A program made the translations under genes and the position numbers. Source: Labia minor (Eukaryota > Arthropoda > Insecta > Dermaptera > Spongiphoridae). From it: 64,000 bases of DNA. The notes beneath the pieces were generated by a model. The model ran no database searches and was not told where the DNA came from. It saw nothing but the letters and a program-made list of their open reading frames with translations. This document shows positions 21,755-32,817 of the stretch, in pieces. The stretch covers positions 75,727,719 to 75,791,718 of the forward strand of contig OY720348.1 of assembly GCA_963082975.1 (NCBI GenBank). The letters run 5' to 3'. Numbering within the stretch: the stretch's first letter is position 1; the number at the start of each line of letters is the position of its first letter.

Positions 21755-23210
21755 ACTTCTTGATTGAGGGATGATTTCGGTGGCGAGGCCGGTCAACGTC
21801 TTCCACTGGAAGGGGAATGGCAACTGAATACGCTTGAAGCACACCGACAGGCAAGCAGGAAGGCGAGGAGGGAGGGGGTGGGAGGTGAGAGGAGGTGGCG
21901 GAGGGGTTCAACATGGCGGCAAATCTTTGCAATCTGTCAAAATTCAATAATTAATATTTAATTAACGAAGCACCGTAAAATTATATAATAGTAGTGAAAA
22001 GGAATCTACGTTTCATAATGAATCGATTCGTATAGGTTTTACCTGTTGTTATAATGCAAGATTTTTGTTCAACTGTAAAAATAAACCGATATTAAAATTA
22101 ATTAAAAATTTCCATTTCATGATACGAAAAATCGATTTTATTTAGAATCTGGCTAAAATTATGGTCAATGGATTGGTCTTGGTCACCATTTACAAGATTT
22201 AGTCAAAAATTTTAATAAAATGAAAAACCTTGATTTGCTTGGTTTTTTTAATTCTCCAAAATGTAATATAAATATGAGTTCCAAATTTTCTACTAATGAG
22301 GTGGGTCCTCTCAGAGACACATAAGACATGTCTTACCCGTGAATATATGGGGTTTTGCTAGTCGGAGAGTTGACATGATCTGGATATATTTGAATTAACC
22401 CCCCTTCGGGGGGTTAATTCAAATATATATAGGAGACTCTAAAGAGCCTCCTATAAGATACAAAGATTTCAATTTTTTTTTTCTTTTTACAGAATCTATG
22501 CTAGGTATTCTCCTTCATCCAAATAAATTTAATTTTTTGAATGATAAGGGAAGGGGGGAGAGTAAGAGTAAGGGAATGGATTGAAAGGAGTCAACGGGTA
22601 AAGGACATGATTCCTCCAGGCAGAAGAGTGATTTAGAAGAAATCATGAGCTCACGTGAGGGCAGGGGCGCGACTCCCTGAAGTAGAAATCTTTTCTATTG
22701 GGATCATAGAGAAGTGACTACCCGTTACCCGTGAAAATCTTTCTAATAAGTCTTATTATATATTTTTTCTCTTATTTAAGATTAAGATTATTATTTAAAA
22801 TAAATAAACAACAAAATATATGAAACAATTTATAAATTAAAAAAAAACCATAAAACATACAGGCCTTAAACCTACGTATTAATGCACCGAAAGACAGAAA
22901 AGTATGACCTGTGGATATATCATAAATATTTTTAATTTTATTTTATTTATAATATTTTCTATTTAAGGAAGGGCTGTCCGACGTTGCCCGGAACTATTTT
23001 TTTTATTATTATTATTAAAATTCCTATTTTAAATTAAGAAAAAACTAACAAAGAAGATTTTTTCAGTGGCTGCATTTGAATTTCTCTTCATAAAAATTAT
23101 CTATGTTGTGAATTTCAAAAAAATCCTTATCGCGGTTTAATATTTTAAAAATACAAATATATATATACAATTTTTGCTAGTATAATAAGATAAGATATAT
23201 ATGTTAAAAC
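21755..23210. repeat. Dispersed repeat C, copy 2
   Basis: From CTTGATTGAGGGATGAT onward this is nearly identical to 36820-37930 for about 1.1 kb, in the same orientation about 15 kb away. Its first 200 bp hold a purine-rich GC-richer patch and CAACATGGCGGCAAATC. A 45-bp palindrome lies in the middle. The right part ends ATTTTTGCTAGTATAATAAG, shared with copies 1 and 3. The 64-65-residue frames at 21753-21961 are not conserved in the partner copy because of indels. No coding function is supported. Confidence 0.8.
22384..22428. repeat. Perfect 45-bp palindrome, loop TTC
   Basis: Two 21-nt arms (outer ATATATTTGAATTAA, inner six C against six G) around a three-base centre, TTC. The partner repeat at 37450-37494 has identical arms but the centre is GAA, the reverse complement. 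Confidence 0.92.
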
Positions 23211-24049
23211 TATTATTTCAGTGAAAAGATATTTTGTATTGCATGTGTGCTGATGTTTCTAAAGCGTAAAAATTTTAAAAACATTGATTAGGCTTTTGAT
23301 GAAAAATAATAATAATAATCAATGGAAGAAATGACGAGCTAATGAAATCGGAAAACCCCGTACTTGAATGGAAATCCAAGATTATAGGGGAAAGTTATTT
23401 ATCACAACAGCGCCGGCGCTAGACAATTTGCCGCCACAGGTAATTTTAGTTGCCCCTGTCCGATGAGAAATATACTGATGGATCTTGAAACTTAATCCTA
23501 TTATTATTATAACATGAATGTCTGATTTTTCCTTTTTAATAAAAAAAAAAAAAAAGTTTTGTTTTAATATGAATCAACTGATTTTCCATTAATTACTTCC
23601 CCAAATAAAAATTAGATTTATCTTAATGAATAATTAATACTTAATCAATAATGTGTTTTCGTATAAATAATATTTATGTGCAGATTTCAATTTTTTAAAA
23701 ATCATCAATTTAATATCAGAACACATTCGATTTATGATTTATCTAATTTAAAAATAATCATGAATTTTATATGTTATTTTTGTCCAATTTTAGGTTAACA
23801 AAGCAAGAGAAGGAAGCTAATTATGCGCAAATGGCGAAAATGAAATAACTGATAAATTTAGTGCCCTACAACAATAAATAGAAAGCAATGGATACTCTAG
23901 ACAGGGTCACCTGGCTGTTTAGCCTACCTTGGCCTTAAATTTTAATTTTATTCTTTCAATGAAAGAGTGAATGCAGTTAAGCCCATTTAATGCTTTAAAA
24001 AGTTTATAGTAACAATGTTCTAAATTCAAAATGATGAATCTTGTAGGGT
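23211..24049. other. AT-rich region, possible hAT MITE tip
   Basis: At 23405-23470 the text CAGCGCCGGCGCTAGACAAT plus GCCGCCACAGG looks like one end of a hAT MITE, but no matching right end was found. A 67-residue minus frame (23919-24122) has no recognised domain. Confidence 0.3.
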
Positions 24050-24074
24050 TCGATGTCGACATTTTGATGTTTTT

Positions 24075-24736
24075 ACCGACCGACGATAGTAAGGGAGGTA
24101 TTGTTTTCACACCAAATTTCACATGTGGAGATTTTTACATATCTCCACGAATCATGCATTTTCTAAACAGAAAAAAGTATTTTTAGCATGATGTCTGTCC
24201 GTCCGTCCGTCTGTCCGTCCGTCTGTCCGTCCGTCTGTCCGTCTGTCCGTCCGTATAGATGTGTACAGCCTGAACGGCTCAACCGATTTTGATGAAATTT
24301 GGTATATTTACTTAATGCATCAGTGGGATGAATTGATCAACTTTTGGTGCAATTCCGGAAACCGGAAGTGGTAGTATTAGCGATCGACGATAGGAAGGAA
24401 AGGGTTATTTTCACACCAAAGGAGATTTTTTTATATATTACCACGAATCATGCACTTTGTATTGGTTTTATCCTCGAGAAAAATCATATTTATTAGTTTT
24501 TTCTTGATTTAAAATTATATGACGTCATCCAGCCATTCATGACGCCACAGCCTGGTCTTGCATATATATTATAAATAAAATAAAATTAAAAATGTTTATA
24601 TTTATTATTTATGTATCCATATCTGTTTTTTATTACATTAATAGATATATTAAAATTATTTGAAATTGTTTCTGTAGCTGGAAATTAATTTATTTCAAAC
24701 CGTCGGTCGGTTCGGACCTGGCCACAGGTCAACTTA
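24075..24736 (+). mobile_element. Helentron-like (HINE) family 2, copy a
   Basis: Begins ACCGACCGACGATAG after a T-run. It has a tetranucleotide array of CCGT/CTGT units (about 24193-24254), then ACGGCTCAACCG, ATGAAATTTGGTATATT and the phrase CCGGAAACCGGAAGTGG. It ends CGTCGGTCGGT (the 5' tip inverted), followed by the perfect hairpin GACCTG-GCCA-CAGGTC and AACTTA. The 5' module (CACACCAAA..CACGAATCATGCA) appears a second time near 24411-24460. Confidence 0.85.
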
Positions 24737-24795
24737 TTATGTTTTGAAGGCCCCTGAGTCATTTTCACTAAGGTTGAGAAAAATGTATGTATGTA

Positions 24796-24831
<36 letters not shown>

Positions 24832-24982
24832 CAAGAATACGCAAAAACGGTTTGAGCTAGAATCATGAAATTTGGTCACGGGCATTATTCAAAATTCGTA
24901 GTTTTCTTTAACTTTTGAGAAATGTAGCTCAACCGGAAGAGGGTCATTACCCCTACCACGTTTTCATTTTTTTCCTCTAAAC

Positions 24983-25231
24983 CAGTGATTCTCAACCACT
25001 GTGCAGCGGCACTTTAGTGTGTCGCGAGATTATGAGGCTCTCAAACATTTCCGACTATTTTTTCTAAATTTCTTCAATTTCGTTATTTTTTTTTAAAAAA
25101 AGGTAAACCGTTTTTGGAACAACTTTTTTTCAATATGGTAAACTTTTACACTTATCTTTTTTTTCGTGTGCCGCCAAATTTTCAAACCGTTAAAAGTGTG
25201 CCGCGGTAAAGCAAAAGGTTGAGAATCACTG
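24983..25231. mobile_element. hAT MITE, 249 bp, perfect TSD
   Basis: Ends CAGTGATTCTCAACC and GGTTGAGAATCACTG are exact inverted repeats. Flanking CTCTAAAC occurs at 24975-24982 and 25232-25239. The host family-1 element has a single CTCTAAAC at the same position in copy b (about 5358), which proves the duplication. CTC-TA-AAC fits nnnTAnnn. Confidence 0.93.
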
Positions 25232-25542
25232 CTCTAAACTAACCTTAAAAATAAACATAGATGTTTAATAGTTTTTCACATGATTAAAAATTGCTGTATA
25301 TAGAATTTCAGCTTGATTGTATCGCTAAAAGTACCGGAAATTTTTTAACACTTTGACTGTCAATCACGCCCCAGCAAGTAACGTGGTATTATTAACAAAG
25401 AGCTAAACACGCTCTGGTTTAATAATCATTATTTATTAATTTTAATTTATAATTTAATTAATTATATATTTGATTTAAATATAATATATGTTAATTAATC
25501 CAAATCAAATTTGCGAGATAGTCGAGTGGAGACACTCCAGAT

Positions 25543-26724
25543 TTTTTTAAAATAATTTTATAAACGCATTCCTCCTCCTAGTATTATATAATCTAACATC
25601 ATACAATGAATTTATTATCCTATTAATTACCTTTTTAAAAATTATTCGATTTATGTATTCATTATTTCTACTAATTTAATTTTTTATTATTAATTTGTGC
25701 CTAAAAAATAAAAATAAGAGTGACGCGAATAAATCGTATGATATAATAAATTGTTGTAATATATAATTAATGTCTACGCTACGCCCTTTTGCCATAATAT
25801 AGAATCTATATGGATTCATAAATGAAAGGAAAAAGTAATGTTTCCTATTTCCAAAAAAAGTTAACCGCAAATGAAACAAATCCATTCAAGATGAATAATA
25901 AAATTTCAACCACAGGAAAGAAAAATACAAAATAGGATGATCGCCCACTCAGAAAACTGGGACAATTCATTTTTATAATACCTCATAATTAATAGCACGT
26001 GATTCTTCATTGGTTTCTATAACTATATATCTATATAAATAAATCCAGCTGGGCTAATAAATGTTTAGGGCGTAATTAATACATGGCGCCCTTTCCCTCG
26101 GCGAGGCAATTCATTATGGCCGTAAATCAAACGATTAATCACATTTTCTTCTGTTTCCTCCTACAAATAAAGAGATTTTTCAAAATTAACTTAATTTCTC
26201 TCTCTCTTTCGGCTGAAAATAACTTTTCCTTGGATTTCTAACCTTTCTTTCTCCATCCAAATACGTAAACATTTTATCAAGTTTTCTATAGATAGGATGG
26301 GGAGTGGGAGGATAAGAACGAGTTCATGGATGTACAAGACAGCAATTTTAAATATTTATTTCAGAAAGAAAGATAAAAATTTTTATTAGAGTTACTTTTA
26401 TAGTGGTTTTCTAGCGAGGAGAAGATGAACGAGGGGATAAGAAGGAATGAAAGAAGGGTAGCACGGTTGGATACACAGAACCACAATCCAAAAAAAAAAC
26501 AACATTATCATTTTATAAATTTACTGGTAAATTATTTTTGAAAATGAATTAAAATTTTAAAAATTAATATATTATTTAATTTGTATATAAATTATATTAA
26601 TAAAATAAGGAAATATTATGGAATGAGTGATCAAAACAATTTTACGAAAATATTTTTTCAAAACTGTGTTTTATACATTTAAATTATTTTAATATTTTAA
26701 TATATTTATTGTTTTTCCTATGAG
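25543..26724. other. AT-rich region with a less biased middle
   Basis: The segment 25980-26250 is unique in the window and includes GGCGCCCTTTCCCTCGGCG and several TAAT/ATTA cores. It could be regulatory sequence, but nothing proves it. The 69-residue minus frame at 25676 has no recognised domain. Confidence 0.35.
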
Positions 26725-26986
26725 CACGGGTTCCCAAACTTTTTCGGTATACGGCTCCCAAAATATATCTTTTTTCCGCGGCTCCCTTAATTTGGGTGAC
26801 CATATTTCGAAAACACCAAACCGGAACAAACGGTTTACCTTTTTTTGTTTTTTAGAAGCATATCGAAAATAAACGAAAAAGAGTTCAAAAGTTTCCCCAA
26901 AAAATCATCTTACCCTTTTTTTTAGAACCAAAAAATTTCAAGTATTAGGAAATTTTTTCGCGGCTCCCCGGGGAGCCGAATCACTG
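26725..26986. mobile_element. hAT MITE debris (chimeric)
   Basis: Left side CACGGGTTCCCAAAC..CGGCTCCC and right side CGGCTCCCCGGGGAGCCGAA then TCACTG look like opposite ends of hAT MITEs. In between lies GGGTGACCATATTTCG, the tip of the MITE family seen intact at 63151. Ends do not match well and no 8-bp duplication was found, so this is probably one MITE broken by another. Confidence 0.5.
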
Positions 26987-27034
26987 GTCTAGTCCAATTT
27001 TCCCAAAGGTATATTCGTGATAGTTGACTTGTAA

Positions 27035-27133
27035 TATATATATATATATATATTTCCATGTATATATAGATATATATATTTCCATGTATATATAGATATA
27101 TATATTTCCATGTATATATAGATATATATATAA
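27035..27133. repeat. Tandem array, 26-bp unit
   Basis: TTCCATGTATATATAGATAT recurs at a 26-bp period (unit cores at 27054, 27080 and 27106) within an (AT)n tract. Simple-sequence expansion. Confidence 0.85.
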
Positions 27134-27439
27134 ATCTTAAGAAATTAGTATTAATGATGAATTAGTTGGTTATAATAACGGTGACATTTTCCAGTTGACA
27201 TTTGATTTAAAATATTGATAAACAATTGATTCGGTTCTAATAATAATTTATAATATAATTTTTGTTTTGTTTTTGTTTTTTTGCAATATAATTGAAAAAT
27301 CACTTGATAGTCAATATTTCATTTGGAAAGAGAAATACGAATGAAATAGGAAATAATTCACTGAATATATATTTCAAAATCTTATAGAGAAACATGGTCG
27401 TTTGCAGTGAGGCAGCGACCTTTTCCCACCCTCTTCTCT

Positions 27440-27662
27440 CTCAGATATAATATTTTTTTTTTAGAAGCAAATTGAAAAAAATGTTGAAGAAAAGTACGAA
27501 ATGTTCAAAAGCTTGGTCCAAAAAACGATTGAGCTTTTTTTTTTTGAATTGAAAAAATTTTAAAAATAATCGAAAATGTTCACAAGTTTACCTTTTTTTT
27601 AGGGCCAAAAAATTTCAAATGTTAGGGATTTTTTTCGCGGCTCACAGTTTGGGAATCACTAC
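27440..27662. mobile_element. hAT MITE fragment, right end
   Basis: Ends with TTCGCGGCTCACAGTTTGGG then AATCACTAC, the inverted form of a GTGATTCCCAAACTGTGAGC tip. The interior repeats the phrase 'AAAAAATTTCAAATGTTAGGGA' type sequence also present at about 26930. The left end is not identifiable. Confidence 0.45.
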
Positions 27663-28875
27663 TATTTAGAATAAACAAAAAAAAAAAACAAAAATTAGAA
27701 ATTTATTCAAACAACCAATTATATTATTTTCATTTAATAAAAAATGTGATTATAATGTTATTAATTCGATGATTATAATGCAGTTAAAATTTTCATTGAA
27801 AGAGTAAAATGTAAAATGTAAATAGAATTAATAAATAAATATTTCGTAATTAACAAACAATTTGAAAAGGATTGAAATGTCATTTAAAATACTTCACTTC
27901 TTTGAATATATCAACCGTTCTATTTTAATTAAATTAGAGAATAAAGATTTCCATTTCTAAAGGCCAAAAGAGAGGGTAAATGTAGTAAATATCTAGAAGT
28001 TAATATATTTATAAGAAGACATCGAGAAAATAATTACTACTGAACTATATAAATAAATAATTCTTGTTTTGGCGGTATGTGGAATCCTCTTGTTCCATTT
28101 AATTAATTAATCTCCTTCTAATTTTAACTCCATTGTCATAATGGATCATAACAACAGAGTAGAAAATAATTTTAGCCAAATAATGAAACAATTTCAATTG
28201 CGAATTTGTTAGTGAATGAATCATTCCAATTGGAACATGTCTAATTAATTCAATAGGTGGTATAGAAATAACAGGGCTAGAGCAAGACTCACCTACACCT
28301 ATAACTCGATTTCCTCCCCCCGCCGCACTATCCCTTCTCTTTTCTACCCTCGTCGGAATATATTTTCGTTAGGAAAAGCGCAACATGGCAGGCAATCCGA
28401 GGCCGTCATTCATTATACTTCTATTAATCATTTTATCAATCAATCAAGCAATTAAACAATCATTTCCAATGTGATCTGTTAGGATGTGCGTGAGAACTGG
28501 TGGAAAAAGAGAGGAAGGGAGGGGGTGTAGGTGGAGGCAACGAGCCAACCAACTTCAAAGGTGACACACACCACGAATAAAATAATCAGAATAATCAGTA
28601 AAACAACAATAATAACAACAAAAGCAAAATGATGGATCAAAGCCAGGAGTGTAGTTGATAGGTGAAGTGATCCGGAAACGGAACACACGATCATGTTAGT
28701 CGTTGCATTTAAATTTGGATCAGAATCTTATCGTATGGGATAATCATCGTATGTATATTTAATACGCAACCATTATAGCTTAAAAATGGATAGAATATAT
28801 TTAGAAAAATTCAATAATCGTGGAAGAAGTCTAGAATACATTTTATTACACCTGTAATTCTGTATTGTACAATTC
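27663..28875. other. AT-rich region with a less biased patch
   Basis: 28270-28690 is relatively GC-rich (CTCCCCCCGCCGCAC, GAGGAAGGGAGGGGGTG), unique in the window, and bears a 71-residue minus frame without recognised domain. Around 28100-28200 TTAATTAATTAAT clusters occur. No gene assigned. Confidence 0.35.
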
Positions 28876-28890
28876 TATGGATTCCATTAA

Positions 28891-29175
28891 AAAAAAAACT
28901 CTGACTTTGTACGTCCTACGCAAGGACAACGCCTATCAGGCCGGTTATATCAAAGAGGTGTCCTATGATCAGTAGAACGGGTCCTCTCCACCTTTACCTT
29001 GATTTTCTTGATCGGAGGCGCTATCAAGTAGCTTTTCCCCAAGGTTGTTCCCGGAGGCTGGGTTGACTCCGTCCCATAGACCCCAGCTAGGGAAATTCCC
29101 TTGCCAGGCCCGGGACTTGAACTCAGGACCATGTGAATGTGAGGCAGGTTCGCTACCCACACACCCAATGGCGCC
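28891..29175 (-). mobile_element. tRNA-derived SINE, copy 4 (best preserved)
   Basis: 285 bp between exact 15-bp duplications TATGGATTCCATTAA at 28876-28890 and 29176-29190. On the minus strand it starts GGCGCCATTGGGTGTGTGGG. The A-box-like TAGCGAACCTG follows, and about 30 nt later the B-box-like GTTCAAGTCC (plus positions 29111-29125). Then comes a 200-nt unrelated body and the 3' end CAAAGTCAGAG plus T-run. The arrangement is that of a tRNA-derived SINE transcribed by RNA polymerase III. The partner LINE is not identified. Overlapping 72-residue frames are not genes. Confidence 0.9.
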
Positions 29176-29190
29176 TATGGATTCCATTAA

Positions 29191-29539
29191 TTCCTGTTAA
29201 TTTTCAGCATATGCACGCCTGATAGATATGCAATCCAATTATCTTCTATAAAAATTCGAATGAAACAGGATAATTCTTTAGATAACACACACACACATAA
29301 TATTAATTAATTATAATTATTATTATTAATATATTCTATAATAAATACAATCTTTAGTGAAATATTTCTTTCAAATGGTAATGTTCAATTCTCTACAGAA
29401 TTTTTTTCAATAAATAAATAAAAATGATTGAATGATACAAGTTAAATTTGTTGTTATTATATTGGGTGTGTCATTTAGAGTTGATTAATGTTGAAATTTA
29501 TCTATCACGTGTGGGTTTGTAGTTTATTTCAGGAAAAAG

Positions 29540-29577
<38 letters not shown>

Positions 29578-30544
29578 GAAAGAATGTGGTGCAATGTTAG
29601 TGTCCTCATAAAAATATGTAATTTAAACAAAATAGAATAAAATATTTAATAAAATAAAGAAGCGCAGTCATTCAGGACAAATTGAACTAGAATGCTGAAA
29701 GCTACCAACCAACACCCACAGAATCTATTGTCTTAATACTATTAATGAATATATATATTTTTAGGTTATCTCTCTATAGATTTATAACGTTAAAAATATT
29801 AATTTTACTTTTATAAATTGTGGGAAGAATTTAAATTTAGATTTTCTTAAATTTCATTATAATTAAAAATATTCAATAAAAATTAAGCAATGAAAATAAA
29901 ATATCAAAAAGACATGATTAAGAATTATTATACTCTATTATAACATATACAATAAAATATATAATTAATTTATTGATTAAATTAAAATATATTTTAAATA
30001 AGAACACAAAAAGCAATGAATATTTTAATATGCTGATTGAAATAAAATGAATGAAAACCTTTTGCAAACAGACTTTCAACCAAATACTATGTATTACTTC
30101 GGGGATACAGGGGGCAGGCATGCATAAACAGGTTCCCTCATTTGATGCTTCGGATAAACAACGCTCTGCTCCCAGTAACTAGATATGTAAACCTACGTCG
30201 CTTTGCAACTCTCGACACAAATCCGTATAAAACGAACGATTTTTTACAGAATGCCCATTTAAATAACAATTTAAAAAAGGTTTTCGCGATTTATTGAGTC
30301 ATATATTGAATATAGAATAATTAAATCAAATAAAAATAAAGTTGTAATTAAAAATAAATAAATAAATATTAAAGTATATCTGTAATAAAGAAAACAAATT
30401 AAAAAAAAAAAATATAAACCATACTATAATAAAAAAATATAGTAAATTTTTTAATAAAATTTTTAAACAATAAATTCCTAATTATTAAGAGAATTTTTAT
30501 TAAAAGACCACATTATTTGTATAAAATTATTTATTAAATTAAAA
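29191..30544. other. AT-rich region with (AT)n
   Basis: Carries (AC)n at 29286-29297 and (AT)n at about 29542-29573. The 67-residue minus frame at 29918-30121 has no domain. A mixed-composition patch (30080-30250) has no repeat partner. Confidence 0.45.
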
Positions 30545-30690
30545 TAATTGTACAACGTTTCAACTGCTTATTCTGCAGTCGTTTTCAAGTAACCGCACGC
30601 TTGCTCCGATTCAAGCGGACTGATGCATGTTGGGACACGTCACCTCTTATATAGGCAGTGATATTGGCCAATAAATTCCTAACATTTAAA
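30545..30690 (-). mobile_element. Terminal fragment resembling a Penelope-like element
   Basis: On the minus strand: GCGGTTACTTGAAAACGACT, a small stem ACTGC-agaataa-GCAGT, then TGAAACGTTGTACAA. The 'stem then GAAACGTTG' phrase is familiar from the termini of Penelope-like retroelements. No reverse transcriptase is attached. Identification by phrase only. Confidence 0.35.
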
Positions 30691-31285
30691 TGATTAATAA
30701 AATAAGATTTTCTTAAAATGTATAAAAAAAATGAATTAATTAAATATAAAAATAAGAAAAATTAGCCCAGATGGAGAATTAAAATTAAAAATAAAATAAT
30801 TGCTGATTTATTGTGTGTGTGAGTTATAGGATTTTGCTGATCATAGAATACCTCTACCCCGCTTAAGGGGCAACCGACTTGATAAGCCAGCTTCAATCGA
30901 AGAATGTACAAGGGGGCAGGGTTTGTATATATATATATGTTAATTTTCTTTAACACACTTCGTTTTGAAACATTAAAAGGAAATTTTATTCTGGTTAATT
31001 AATCAAATCGAAAAATGATAGTAAAATTTTTTTTAAAAAATTCACCCCGCCCTTTTGCTTTGAAAATCACTTTTCTTCAATATGTTTATAATTAATTTTC
31101 ATCATTGACTGTGAAATTTAATCAACTGGCCGTCGAGTTATATTTGAAATTGAACAGAAACAAAATTTGAATAACAAATTTGTTTAGAAAGGGGAGGAGA
31201 GTAGGGAGGAGATTCAAAATGAATTTAATTTTACTAAAATAATATCAGAATATTAATGAAAGATTATGAATTCTGAATGGTTGTT

Positions 31286-31323
<38 letters not shown>

Positions 31324-31776
31324 TATTCCTCCTCCTGAAGTGTTACTTTCTAATAGATATTAGAGAATGATTTTTCCATTTAGATGATGGATTATTTTCG
31401 AAAGATTGAGTATGTCGATGAACATTTAAATTGTATTCAAATTTAAAACAAAAAAAAAAAAACAGTAAGTAAAATAAACAGGAAGGAAATTGAGATCTTG
31501 TTTGTCTCTGAAGGAAATAAATACATACGATTATTCTAAATTATGTTTTTTTAAATAAATTATAAGTTTGATGATAAGAATAATAATATAAAAAACAACA
31601 AAAGAAAAAAAGAAAAATGGAAGGAAACAAGATACAATTGAAACCATTTCTGTTCTTCTTATTATGAATATTATATTTACTTTTGATATATTATTTTTTT
31701 CATTTTTATTATTTAATTATAAAAACTAGAAAGTGTGATTAAAAAAAATTAAAAATAGATTAGACATCCAATGTTT
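30691..31776. other. AT-rich region with (AT)n
   Basis: (AT)n at about 31290-31322; a short mixed patch 30840-30930. No supported gene or mobile element. Confidence 0.5.
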
Positions 31777-32293
31777 ACTATCTCGCCATGCCTGTGTGTG
31801 TGTGTGTGTGTGTGCAGACAAGATTACGCAAAAACGGTTTGAGCTAGAATAATGAAATTTGGTATAAGGGCATTATTCAAAATTCGTGGTTTTCTATCAA
31901 CTTTCGAGAAATGTAGCTCATCTAGAAGAGGGTCATTACCTCCAACGCGTTTTGATTTTTTTTTCCTCTAAAGTGACCGTAAAAATAAAGATATATGTTT
32001 GATAATTTTTCACATGATTAAAAATTGTATACAACTGCTATATATACAATTTCAACTTGATTGAATCACTGAAAGTGCCAGAATTAATTTTTTACATATT
32101 TTTTGCAAATCTCACGCGCCAACACGTGACGTGGTGCCATCAACAAAGAGCCAAACATGCGCTGGTTTAATAAATATTATTTATTAATTTTAATTTATAA
32201 TTTATAATTAATTAAATTTAATTTAAATATAATATATTATGTTATTTAATCCAATTCAAATTACGAGATAGTCGAGTTGAGACACTCAAACTT
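31777..32293 (+). mobile_element. Helentron-like (HINE) family 1, copy g
   Basis: ACTATCTCGCCATGCC leads directly into a (TG)n microsatellite (31793-31814), then CAAGATTACGCAAAAACGG and the rest of the family body. It ends ACGAGATAGTCGAGTTGAGA then CACTCAAACTTA, where the terminal hairpin has two changes that weaken the stem. The 5' interior between tip and microsatellite is deleted. Confidence 0.8.
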
Positions 32294-32817
32294 ATTTTAT
32301 AGAATAAAATATGATTAATTTTTATGTTTAGAAATTGATTTTATGTTATTTCAATTTAGTTTAATCACATAATATGATAAATGATATTTACAAAATTTTA
32401 AAGTTTTCAGGCCAATTTTACGATACATTTTTAGACCATTTTTAAATTTTATTTTTGTCCACTGTTCATATGATTTATCACTGATATAAAGTATAAAATT
32501 GCTAATTTAATAAAAATAAAAATAAGAAAAATGAGCCCTTTATATCTTTGTGTAATGCTGCGATTTCACATATTCTTGTATAAAAAAAAATTTGTTTAGA
32601 ATGTGTATTTAAATTATATATCCTTTAAATAAATGATAATATTTGGAAATAAATATTTATTTAGTTAAAGATTTCAACGCCCGATAGGAAATTTTGTTTA
32701 ATAATCAGTGATATAAATTAACGAAATAATATGAATTTACTCTGTGTATATTTATATATAAACAAAATTTGAAAATTGTTAACTACAACATCTACTTGTT
32801 GTCCCATTTGTCATTTT
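32294..32817. other. AT-rich spacer between two family-1 copies
   Basis: No frame, repeat end or RNA gene recognised in the 500 bp separating copies g and h. Confidence 0.5.

Larger units (their letters stand above)
24050..25542 (+). mobile_element. Helentron-like (HINE) family 1, copy f, with two nested insertions
   Basis: Family-1 sequence starts at TCGATGTCGACATTTTGATG (the 5' tip is lost) and is interrupted at the T-run by a family-2 element (24075-24736). It resumes at TTTTGAAGGCCCCTGAGTC with an (AT/GT)n tract at about 24786-24828. It is interrupted again at CTCTAAAC by a MITE (24983-25231), then ends GCGAGATAGTCGAGTGGAGA plus CACTCCAG. Removing both guests restores the order seen in copy b. 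Confidence 0.85.

Noticed and set aside
21753-21961. Arg/Gly-rich frames in a GC-richer patch of repeat C
   Set aside because: Indels in the partner copy at 36820-36980 destroy the frame, so it is not under coding constraint.
24685-24885. 66-residue frame with a His-Thr repeat
   Set aside because: Translation of the (TG)n microsatellite in a Helentron-like element.
29105-29175. A functional tRNA gene on the minus strand
   Set aside because: A and B boxes are tRNA-like but the acceptor ends do not pair and the unit is the head of a SINE with flanking duplications.
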